From: Ignavibacteriales bacterium CG12_big_fil_rev_8_21_14_0_65_30_8
Lineage (GTDB): Bacteria > Bacteroidota > Ignavibacteria > Ignavibacteriales > Ignavibacteriaceae
Direction: 5' to 3'
Assembly (NCBI GenBank): GCA_002783525.1
Contig: PFGS01000143.1
Coordinates: 685-5,988, forward strand
Length of the DNA stretch: 5,304 nt
The translations under genes were made by a program, and so were the position numbers. Under the pieces are notes generated by a model, which worked only from the letters and a program-made list of their open reading frames with translations, searched no databases and was not told the origin of the DNA. The first letter of the stretch is position 1; each line of letters opens with the position of its first letter. This document shows, piece by piece, positions 1 through 4,897 of this stretch.

Positions 1-67
1 GTAAAACTATTTTGTTTAATTAAATAAGTTAAATTGCTTATTAATAAATATTTATCAATATATACTT
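1..67. other. AT-rich non-coding end downstream of the HAD gene
   Basis: No gene is visible here. Two AT-rich inverted repeats occur: TTAATAAATATTTATCAA (41-58), and AATAAG (23-28) with CTTATT (37-42). Both could fold in the transcript leaving the HAD gene, but neither is followed by a clear T tract. A terminator is expected here or just beyond the left edge. Confidence 0.4.
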
Positions 68-748
68 TTAAGAATTTTCAACTTCAATTATTTTAATAAT
101 TTCGCTTATATCTGAAAGTTCAAAATCTGCATTGTGAGTTTGAGTATTAAAAGTATCCCCATATTTGGCAAAAGCAGTTTTCATTCCAACATTACGAGCA
201 CCAACAATATCTCTTTCTGCCCAATCCCCTACCATCAATGATTCTTCAGGTTTGACATTAAGTCTCTTCAATATTTCCAAGAAAGGCTCCGGTGCCGGTT
301 TTATTTTTCCGGTATCTTCTGATGTAACTACCGCATCAACTATATGATGGAAATTTAGATATGCTAATCTTAGCCATGCTTCCTTTGTAGGTGCATCAGA
401 TAATATTCCCATTTTAACACCCATTTTAAGAAGTTTATTTAATGTTGAATATACATGCGGATATGGAGTTAAAGCTGCTTCTCTTGCTCTTCTGTAAGCA
501 ACAATGCCTGCTGAAAGAATTTTGTAATCTATTTTTTTTAATACTCTTTGAAGAAAATGATCAAATACTTTTTGATATTCCATTCCTTTTTCGTCATAGA
601 TCTCATCAATTAAATTTGCGGCCTCTTCGGTAGTTAAATTTAATCCGGCATCAACCATAGCAGGAATTGCTCCCTCAATAGCTCTTCTTTTCATATTCAT
701 AAAATCTACAAGTGTGTTATCCAAATCAAAGATGACTGCTTTTATCAT
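68..748 (-). CDS. HAD superfamily hydrolase (phosphatase-like, HAD-IA type)
   Basis: This 226-residue protein is probably a cytosolic, Mg-dependent phosphohydrolase of the haloacid dehalogenase superfamily; its substrate is unknown. All four HAD motifs are visible: motif I DLDNTL with nucleophile Asp8 and acid/base Asp10; motif II GILSD with Ser117; motif III KPAP with Lys150; and motif IV GDWAERD with Asp175 and Asp180. Residues about 15-95 form the helical cap inserted after motif I. The order and spacing of the motifs, and phrases such as AGIVAY and VTSEDTG, remind me of the TIGR02253/CTE7 group, which is well represented in archaea; that is from memory. The start is firm: ATG directly follows an in-frame TAA and overlaps the aroQ stop as ATGA, so the two are probably translationally coupled. 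An AAGGA lies about 10 nt upstream, the only Shine-Dalgarno-like sequence I noticed before a start here, but it also encodes the aroQ C terminus. A role tied to aromatic metabolism is only a guess from position. Confidence 0.9.
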   Translation of the reverse strand: MIKAVIFDLDNTLVDFMNMKRRAIEGAIPAMVDAGLNLTTEEAANLIDEIYDEKGMEYQKVFDHFLQRVLKKIDYKILSAGIVAYRRAREAALTPYPHVYSTLNKLLKMGVKMGILSDAPTKEAWLRLAYLNFHHIVDAVVTSEDTGKIKPAPEPFLEILKRLNVKPEESLMVGDWAERDIVGARNVGMKTAFAKYGDTFNTQTHNADFELSDISEIIKIIEVENS

Positions 749-1188
749 TTACTTTTTTCCTTAACTTTTAAATATTTTTCTATAAGGTGTACAGCTGCAC
801 TGTAACTTTCTTCTTTAAAACCGGATATGTAACCATCGCAGGCAGATGCAGTTATTAGATTCTGCCTGAAATTTTCTCTTTTAGAAAGATTTGATAAATG
901 TACTTCTATTTTAATTAGATCAATTTCTTCTAATGCATCTCTAATTGCAACTGATGAGTGAGCAAATCCACCCGGATTTATTACTATTGCATCAAATTTA
1001 TTTTTGGAGATTTGGATTTTGTCTATAATTTCGCCTTCGTGATTGCTTTGAAAAAATTCAAAAAAAGAACCCTTGAATTCATTATTAAGTTTATTCTCAA
1101 TATCTTTCAAACTTAATTTACCGTATAAAGATTGTTCTCTTTTTCCGAGAAGATTTAAGTTGGGTCCATTTATTACAAGAATTTTCAT
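745..1188 (-). CDS. aroQ: 3-dehydroquinate dehydratase, type II
   Basis: This enzyme catalyses the third shikimate-pathway step, 3-dehydroquinate to 3-dehydroshikimate plus water, towards chorismate and aromatic amino acids. At 147 residues it has the normal type II length; the family usually forms cytosolic dodecamers. The N terminus reads INGPNLNLLGKRE, with the lid residues Arg17 and Tyr22 (catalytic base) in the REQSLYG segment. The family often has Pro where this one has Gln19. NPGG at 71-74 holds the substrate-binding Asn71, followed by AHSSVAIRDAL. EVHLSN at 95-100 supplies Glu95 and the catalytic His97, and Arg104/Arg108 follow in KRENFR. All expected active-site residues are therefore present, so it should be functional. 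The ATG overlaps the stop of the 90-residue gene upstream as ATGA and is directly preceded by an in-frame TAA, which fixes the start. Its own stop overlaps the HAD gene start in the same way. It is the middle gene of a likely three-gene transcript. Confidence 0.97.
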   Translation of the reverse strand: MKILVINGPNLNLLGKREQSLYGKLSLKDIENKLNNEFKGSFFEFFQSNHEGEIIDKIQISKNKFDAIVINPGGFAHSSVAIRDALEEIDLIKIEVHLSNLSKRENFRQNLITASACDGYISGFKEESYSAAVHLIEKYLKVKEKSK

Positions 1189-1457
1189 TTAGACTCAGCC
1201 ATCTCTTCAATAACTTCTCTTATCTTAGGTGATAAGTACATTTCTTCAATACCTAATTCTTTAAGTGCTGCAGCAAGTATCATTACTTTACGTTGAAGAT
1301 TAGCCATTTTATTTACTACAATAATTTTACTTTCTTTTAAAAGACAATATCCACCTTTAAAATCACCTTTTTCAAATCTAACTTTAGCACCTAATTGGTT
1401 AGCTAGTTCTTTAAGTTCATTAAGTAATTCTTCAAATTCTTTTTCTTTAATTTTCAT
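1185..1457 (-). CDS. Small conserved-looking protein of unknown function, first gene of aroQ cluster
   Basis: I do not recognise a named family for this 90-residue protein. It is soluble and charged, with no signal peptide or membrane segment. The likely layout is a long N-terminal amphipathic helix (about 4-22), a strand-turn-strand section with the glycine-rich EKGDFKGGYC (29-38) and KIIVVNK (44-50), a helix (about 52-68), and a C-terminal helix (about 76-88). The overall pattern (a 'V-N-K' strand, then a basic turn, then ILAAALKEL) recalls ImmA/IrrE-type metallopeptidases around their HExxH helix, but no metal-binding histidines exist. That resemblance is speculative. The gene is most likely real: it opens a cluster with ATGA overlaps into aroQ, has ordinary composition for the window, and has a plausible promoter about 45-75 bp upstream. 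The ATG at 1455-1457 has no Shine-Dalgarno sequence, only A/T-rich leader. A regulatory or accessory role for the cluster is conceivable but unproven. Confidence 0.75.
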   Translation of the reverse strand: MKIKEKEFEELLNELKELANQLGAKVRFEKGDFKGGYCLLKESKIIVVNKMANLQRKVMILAAALKELGIEEMYLSPKIREVIEEMAESK

Positions 1458-1501
1458 AAAAATAAAATTATAATTGAATTTTTATTTGTAAATGTAAGTA
1501 A

Positions 1502-1533
1502 CAAAACTATAAATAGAAAATCAGATTTTACAA
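1502..1533 (-). promoter_or_regulatory. Candidate Bacteroidota-type promoter for the 90-aa/aroQ/HAD cluster
   Basis: On the minus strand, TAGTTTTG (1509 down to 1502) matches the TAnnTTTG -7 box of Bacteroidota sigma factors exactly. A TTG (1533-1531) lies 21 nt upstream, within the range known for that promoter type. Transcription would start near 1495 and leave a leader of about 38 nt before the ATG at 1457. A separate TATAAT at 1472-1467 lies closer to the start but lacks a well-spaced -35. In such an AT-rich stretch these short matches can arise by chance. Confidence 0.4.
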
Positions 1534-1593
1534 GCTAATTTTAATTAACAATTTAATTATCATCGAGCTTTCTTACTCACTAATCACTATTAT

Positions 1594-1607
1594 GGAGCAT
1601 TTGCTCC
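1594..1607. repeat. Small GC-containing hairpin
   Basis: GGAGCATTTGCTCC is a perfect inverted repeat: a 5 bp stem GGAGC/GCTCC with a four-base loop, or 6 bp with a two-base loop. It stands out because the surrounding gap is nearly all A/T. No T tract follows it on either strand, so it is not a standard intrinsic terminator. Its right arm is also part of a longer-range near inverted repeat with 1859-1867. Confidence 0.5.
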
Positions 1608-1718
1608 CGATATAAAATTTTCTTTACTATAACTAACTGATTTAAAATAGAATCGAAATTTTCACAAACAGATTTACACAACAGCAGTTTTCAAAATATT
1701 AGAAATTAAATATAGAAA

Positions 1719-1801
1719 CAGCATAATATAAACTATATATTCTATTTCATAAAAAGAGATAATAAAATATATATTAAGTATTTTATAGTTTAAATATGCT
1801 G
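1719..1801. repeat. Long imperfect inverted repeat (stem-loop)
   Basis: The left arm has CAGCATA (1719-1725) and TAAACTATA (1729-1737). The right arm has TATAGTTTA (1784-1792) and TATGCTG (1795-1801). Both blocks pair perfectly in the same order, giving 7 + 9 bp separated by a 3/2 nt internal loop, with a 46 nt loop between the arms. The outer block contains several G/C pairs, which makes chance pairing less likely than for pure A/T arms. Function is unknown: it could be a structured RNA, a small palindromic element or a protein-binding site. Confidence 0.5.
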
Positions 1802-1816
1802 AGATTATCAATATAC

Positions 1817-1858
1817 AAAAAAAATAGTTCTTTGATCAATTACTAAAAGTAGTTAATC
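1817..1858 (-). terminator. Weak candidate terminator of the parAB-DUF5683-yip1 transcript
   Basis: Positions 1834-1858 form a hairpin of 10 pairs (one a G-U wobble) around a three-base loop, with a single mismatch. On the minus strand eight T residues (1824-1817) follow after 9 nt. It lies about 70 bp beyond the yip1 stop, in the right direction for the upstream cluster. The stem is AT-rich and the T tract is displaced from it, so this is weaker than a textbook intrinsic terminator. Confidence 0.25.
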
Positions 1859-1926
1859 ATCGGAGCATATTAGTATATTTTGTATAGAACAACGAGATAT
1901 ATTTTCTAAATGTCCTAATGCTTAGT

Positions 1927-2631
1927 CTATAAAATATTATATGAAGTAAAATAGAGGACTAAAATAAGTATGAAAAAGAATAAAATAGATGAAACAATGG
2001 AATATAATTTTAATTTAGTAAGAGTATAAAATCCAAAAGCTAAAAGAAAAATGCACCAAAAGATAACCAGGCTTTCAAATGCAATTAATGTATATGCAAG
2101 TAAAGGTTTTATTACTACCGGTGCAGGGTTAAGTGAAAATAAGTATCCCCCAAATAAAATTATCTCTACTAAAAATAAACTAAATAAAGCGAAAATATTA
2201 GGAAAAAGAGAATAAGAGATTATAGCCAAAATATCCTTAAATCTAGTCTCTACATTAAATGACCTATTAATTATTCTTATAATAAAAGTAAATAATAAAA
2301 TAAGAACAGAAGTTTCAGCAAGAATTATCAAAAAAGAAATAAAGAAATTATGATCCAGAAATGTATTCTCTCCTGTTGTCATTTTAAGAAAGAAAGAATC
2401 TATCATGAATTTTATTGAAGTTATAAATAAAATAAATACAATAAAATTTTTATGTTCACTCCAAATTATGTTAGTAAATCCTTTTGTAGGAGTTTCAATT
2501 AATAATCTTATGTCATGCCACAGATTTATATTCCAGACCTTTGCTCTTAAATAATTATTGCATTTAGTACAATTAAGTCTAAATAGTGCATTTTCTGTAT
2601 TACAACTTTTACAAATAACAGGATTTTGCAT
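1927..2631 (-). CDS. Zinc-ribbon plus YIP1-family integral membrane protein
   Basis: This 234-residue protein is most likely an inner-membrane protein of unknown function. The N terminus has a CxxC-X10-CxxC zinc-ribbon pattern (Cys7, Cys10, Cys21, Cys24) in the cytosol-sized segment before the membrane part. An amphipathic linker with a short WHDIRLLIETPTKGF phrase (38-52) follows, typical of YIP1-domain proteins. Five hydrophobic stretches come next at about 62-81, 96-121, 134-164, 174-203 and 209-230. Length and layout fit bacterial YIP1/YIP1-like proteins with an added ribbon. The ATG starts one base after the DUF5683 stop (TAATATG), so it belongs to the same transcript as parA and parB, and it is the last gene. 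Strong Ile, Phe and Leu bias is normal for a membrane protein in an AT-rich genome. The family name rests on pattern recognition rather than a profile search. A link to partitioning is positional only. Confidence 0.8.
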   Translation of the reverse strand: MQNPVICKSCNTENALFRLNCTKCNNYLRAKVWNINLWHDIRLLIETPTKGFTNIIWSEHKNFIVFILFITSIKFMIDSFFLKMTTGENTFLDHNFFISFLIILAETSVLILLFTFIIRIINRSFNVETRFKDILAIISYSLFPNIFALFSLFLVEIILFGGYLFSLNPAPVVIKPLLAYTLIAFESLVIFWCIFLLAFGFYTLTKLKLYSIVSSILFFFILILVLYFTSYNIL

Positions 2632-2632
2632 A

Positions 2633-3160
2633 TTAATTTAATTTTAATCTAAAAGATAATTGAGTTTGATTAGTTTGTAGATTTTCTTCTACAGAAAAAT
2701 CAAATAATTGAGCATCCACATAAGCATCTATTAAATTTAGCAAGTATGTAATTCCTATATAAATTGAAACTAGATCTCTTTGATCCTGATAAAACACTCT
2801 TAAAGTTCTAAATCTTTCATTATTTGTCTGAATATATAAATCTCTGTTATCAACATACTTATTATTATTGTAAATCCAAGCTGCTGCCAACCCTCCAATT
2901 ATTCCCCATATAATTGGTGCTTTAATATAGGATTCATTATATATCTGTCCCCAGCCCGGTAATACTGCACTTCGTAATACTGCACCAAGCGGTGATTTCT
3001 TCATTACAAAAAGAGAGTCATTTTCATTTTTATCTGGTTCAGTAATTGGTTTTTGCTGTGCAATATTGAAATCTTGCAAAAGCAAAAGAAGAAATATAAA
3101 ACTAATTATATGTTTGGTTGATAATTTCAAATAATTCGAAAATTCTTTCAAATTCTTCAT
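2633..3160 (-). CDS. DUF5683 family envelope protein
   Basis: From the ATG at 3158-3160 this is 175 residues. A longer frame reaches a TTG at 3175, but the ATG places a good signal sequence at the N terminus: basic residues to Lys16, then hydrophobic IISFIFLLLLL (18-28), with probable cleavage after NIA (34), as in many Bacteroidota exported proteins ending in AQ. After a short polar linker comes the DUF5683 core. It holds KSPLGAVLRSAVLPGWGQIYN (55-75, written K-S-P to Y-N), a hydrophobic segment at about 81-98, a basic RDL region near 120-130, and the family-typical YLLNLIDAYVDAQLFDF (139-155). Function is unknown; it is likely exported and membrane-associated. In the Bacteroidota/Chlorobi group this family often follows parB. 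The first 59 bp overlap the 3' end of parB in another frame, so the parB tail and the signal peptide share DNA. Confidence 0.85.
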   Translation of the reverse strand: MKNLKEFSNYLKLSTKHIISFIFLLLLLQDFNIAQQKPITEPDKNENDSLFVMKKSPLGAVLRSAVLPGWGQIYNESYIKAPIIWGIIGGLAAAWIYNNNKYVDNRDLYIQTNNERFRTLRVFYQDQRDLVSIYIGITYLLNLIDAYVDAQLFDFSVEENLQTNQTQLSFRLKLN

Positions 3161-4043
3161 TGGAATAAAATTCAATAATAAATTGGCCTGTACCGTCTTT
3201 TTTTCTTTTGCACATTACTTTTGTACCGAACATCTTTCTAAGTTTATCTTCAATGTCTGTTAAATTTGTTGAAGATGTAGTTTGAATTTTTGTAACACTT
3301 CTTTTAGTTGTTTTACTATTTTCTGTTGTGATCTGTTTAGCAAGTTGTTCTACTTTTCTTACAGAAAGACCTTCATTTAAAATCTTTTTTAAAGCTAATA
3401 ATTGCAACTTTTCTGATGGCAAATTTATTATAGCACGGGCGTGTCCAGCAGAAATTTCATCCTTGATTATACTTGCTTGAATTTCTTCAGGTAGCTTTAA
3501 TAATCTAATAGAATTTGCAATTGTTGTCCTATTCTTTCCTACAGTTTCAGCTATTTGCTCTTGTGTCAGTTGACACTCATCCATTAGTCTTTTGTATGCA
3601 TTAGCTGTTTCAATTGCATTCAGATTTTCTCTTTGAATATTCTCTATCAATGCCAATGCAAGCATTGCCTCGTCAGATTCTACTTTGATTATATAGGCAG
3701 GTATTTCTTTATAACCTATTCCTAAACAAGCTTTTAATCTTCTTTCACCAGAAATAAGCTGATAATTTCCATTTAATCTTCTTACAGTAATTGGTTGTAT
3801 TAAACCATTTTGTAATATTGATTTCTTTAATTCTTCAAGTGCTTCAGGATTAAAATCTGTCCTGGGTTGAAATGGATTTGTAGCAACTTTGTCAATTGGA
3901 ATTTTTGCAAGTTGATCTAAACTTTTACCGTCATCTGTTTTTATTTTTGAATAATCCGGTGCTTTTTCCCAATCCATATTTATATTTTTGGGATTTATAA
4001 GAGCATCTAGTCCCCTTCCAAGCCCTGTCTTTGATTTACTCAT
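3102..4043 (-). CDS. parB: Chromosome-partitioning protein ParB (CTP-dependent DNA clamp)
   Basis: ParB binds parS sites near the origin, loads as a CTP-dependent sliding clamp, spreads along DNA and stimulates ParA. At 313 residues it has normal chromosomal length. Residues 7-16 (GLGRGLDALI) are the ParA-activating N-terminal motif with Arg10. The CTPase/N-terminal domain shows NPFQPR (56-61), GERR (99-102) and ENIQRENLN (134-142). The parS-reading helix-turn-helix is about 159-183 (LTQEQIAETVGKNRTTIANS), followed by AGHARAI (199-205). A polar, Thr/Ser-rich linker (about 238-260) leads to the C-terminal dimerisation domain (261-310). The start is firm: the ATG is preceded by an in-frame TAA and overlaps the parA end by 8 bp. 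The last 19 codons overlap the downstream DUF5683 gene. No parS matching the usual GTTTCACGTGAAAC-like consensus is visible in this window, so its binding sites must lie elsewhere. Confidence 0.97.
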   Translation of the reverse strand: MSKSKTGLGRGLDALINPKNINMDWEKAPDYSKIKTDDGKSLDQLAKIPIDKVATNPFQPRTDFNPEALEELKKSILQNGLIQPITVRRLNGNYQLISGERRLKACLGIGYKEIPAYIIKVESDEAMLALALIENIQRENLNAIETANAYKRLMDECQLTQEQIAETVGKNRTTIANSIRLLKLPEEIQASIIKDEISAGHARAIINLPSEKLQLLALKKILNEGLSVRKVEQLAKQITTENSKTTKRSVTKIQTTSSTNLTDIEDKLRKMFGTKVMCKRKKDGTGQFIIEFYSNEEFERIFELFEIINQTYN

Positions 4044-4812
4044 TTACTTTTACGGTTGAATTTTTTTCTAGTATTTCAGATGCTAAGGCCATATAATTTC
4101 TTGCACCGGTAGATGTAGCGTCATATAAAATTATTGGCTTTCCAAAACTAGGAGCTTCAGAAAGTCTTACATTCCTGAATATTGTTGATTTAAAAACTTT
4201 TTCTCCAAAATATTTTTTTACTTCTTCCGCAACCTGATTTGAAAGTTTTAATCTTATATCAAACATTGTAAGAAGTACACCTTCGATAGTAAGTTCTCTA
4301 TTGTAATGTTGTTTTACAATATTAATTGTATTTAATAATTGTCCTAATCCCTCAAGAGCAAAATATTCGCATTGCACAGGTATTAAAACAGAATTTGAAG
4401 TTGACAATGCATTTAATGTTAACAAACCAAGCGAAGGAGGACAATCCATAATTATGTAATCATAATTATCTTTTATTTTGCTTATCATCTTTCCTAAAAC
4501 ATTTTCTCTCCCATCCATATCAACCATTTCTATCTCAGCACCAACTAAATTTATATTTGAAGGTAGTATATCTAGATAAGGCATAAAAGTATTTATAATA
4601 ACTTCTTCAATGTCTCTTGTGCCAATCAAAACTTCATAAACTGAAGGAGATTGATTATGAACACCAACTCCTGAGGAAGAATTTGCCTGAGGATCAATAT
4701 CAATAAGTAAAACTTTTTTTTCTGCAGCTGCCAAACAAGATGATAAATTGATCGCAGTTGTAGTTTTACCTACTCCTCCCTTCTGATTTGCTATCGAAAT
4801 TATTCTTGCCAT
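4036..4812 (-). CDS. parA: Chromosome-partitioning ATPase ParA (Soj-like)
   Basis: ParA is the Walker-type ATPase that binds nucleoid DNA as an ATP dimer and moves ParB-parS complexes during chromosome segregation. This 258-residue protein has the length of chromosomal Soj/ParA and lacks the N-terminal helix-turn-helix of plasmid ParA types. The deviant Walker A motif KGGVGKTT is at 11-18, with signature Lys11 and Lys16. The A' motif DIDPQAN is at 38-44, with Asp40, and Walker B IIMDCPP at 120-126, with Asp123. The C-terminal RNVRLSEAPSFGKPI (213-227) is typical of Soj proteins and includes the basic DNA-binding area. An in-frame TAA directly precedes the ATG, which fixes the start. There is no Shine-Dalgarno sequence; the leader is A-rich. 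It opens the parA-parB-DUF5683-yip1 cluster and lies 85 bp from the upstream hydrolase gene. An 18 bp palindrome with an embedded TATAAT lies about 40-55 bp before it. Confidence 0.97.
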   Translation of the reverse strand: MARIISIANQKGGVGKTTTAINLSSCLAAAEKKVLLIDIDPQANSSSGVGVHNQSPSVYEVLIGTRDIEEVIINTFMPYLDILPSNINLVGAEIEMVDMDGRENVLGKMISKIKDNYDYIIMDCPPSLGLLTLNALSTSNSVLIPVQCEYFALEGLGQLLNTINIVKQHYNRELTIEGVLLTMFDIRLKLSNQVAEEVKKYFGEKVFKSTIFRNVRLSEAPSFGKPIILYDATSTGARNYMALASEILEKNSTVKVNE

Positions 4813-4849
4813 TTAATTGATTTGAGTTAAATTTTTATTTTTGCGTACA

Positions 4850-4867
4850 AGTATAATTAATTATACT
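4850..4867. promoter_or_regulatory. 18 bp perfect palindrome upstream of parA, possible promoter/operator
   Basis: AGTATAATTAATTATACT reads identically on both strands. It contains a TATAAT in each orientation (4852-4857 plus; 4865-4860 minus). The minus-strand copy would sit 47 nt before the parA ATG, suitable for a -10 box, but no good TTGACA-like -35 is at the right distance. TATACTTG at the minus-strand exit of the palindrome is one base from the Bacteroidota TAnnTTTG box, again without a TTG upstream. It could be a dimeric repressor site over the par promoter, or a stem ending the hydrolase transcript; no T tract follows, so the latter is less likely. Confidence 0.4.
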
Positions 4868-4897
4868 GCTATATAAGTTAATGAAAAAGTTTAATAA

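Larger units (their letters stand above)
1458..1926. other. 469 bp gene-free stretch rich in inverted repeats
   Basis: This is the only long gap in the window. It lies between the end of the parA-parB-DUF5683-yip1 cluster and the start of the aroQ cluster. It is very AT-rich, and stop codons break all frames; the longest ATG reading frame I checked on the plus strand is only 16 codons (1796-1846). It does not look like a decayed recognisable gene, and no tRNA is visible. It holds a candidate promoter (1502-1533), a small GC-rich hairpin (1594-1607), a long imperfect stem-loop (1719-1801), and a hairpin followed on the minus strand by a T tract (1817-1858). Part of it must serve as terminator and promoter between the two clusters. 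The rest is unexplained. Confidence 0.7.

Noticed and set aside
41..58. AT-only hairpin as a terminator for the HAD gene.
   Set aside because: The stem has no stable G/C pairs, includes a G-U wobble, and no T tract follows on the minus strand. Such palindromes are common by chance in this composition.
165..633. Plus-strand reading frames at 165-347 and 442-633.
   Set aside because: They lie wholly inside the HAD gene on the opposite strand, which has all family motifs, and their own translations look low-complexity without any recognisable domain.
1660..1690. Possible DnaA boxes or an origin around TTTTCACAAACAG and TTTACACAACAG.
   Set aside because: Each differs from TTATCCACA at two or more positions, there is no cluster, and neither dnaA nor dnaN is nearby.
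1796..1846. Plus-strand 16-codon reading frame in the gap (MLRLSIYKKN...).
   Set aside because: Too short, no start-site signal, and it overlaps the right arm of the stem-loop and the T-tract hairpin. Nothing supports translation.
1915..1925. CTAATGCTTAG palindrome just after the yip1 stop as its terminator.
   Set aside because: Only four base pairs around a three-base loop, and no T tract follows.
2633..3175. TTG start at 3173-3175 for the DUF5683 gene.
   Set aside because: It adds only five residues before an ATG that gives a normal signal peptide, and it lengthens the overlap with parB. The ATG at 3158-3160 is preferred.
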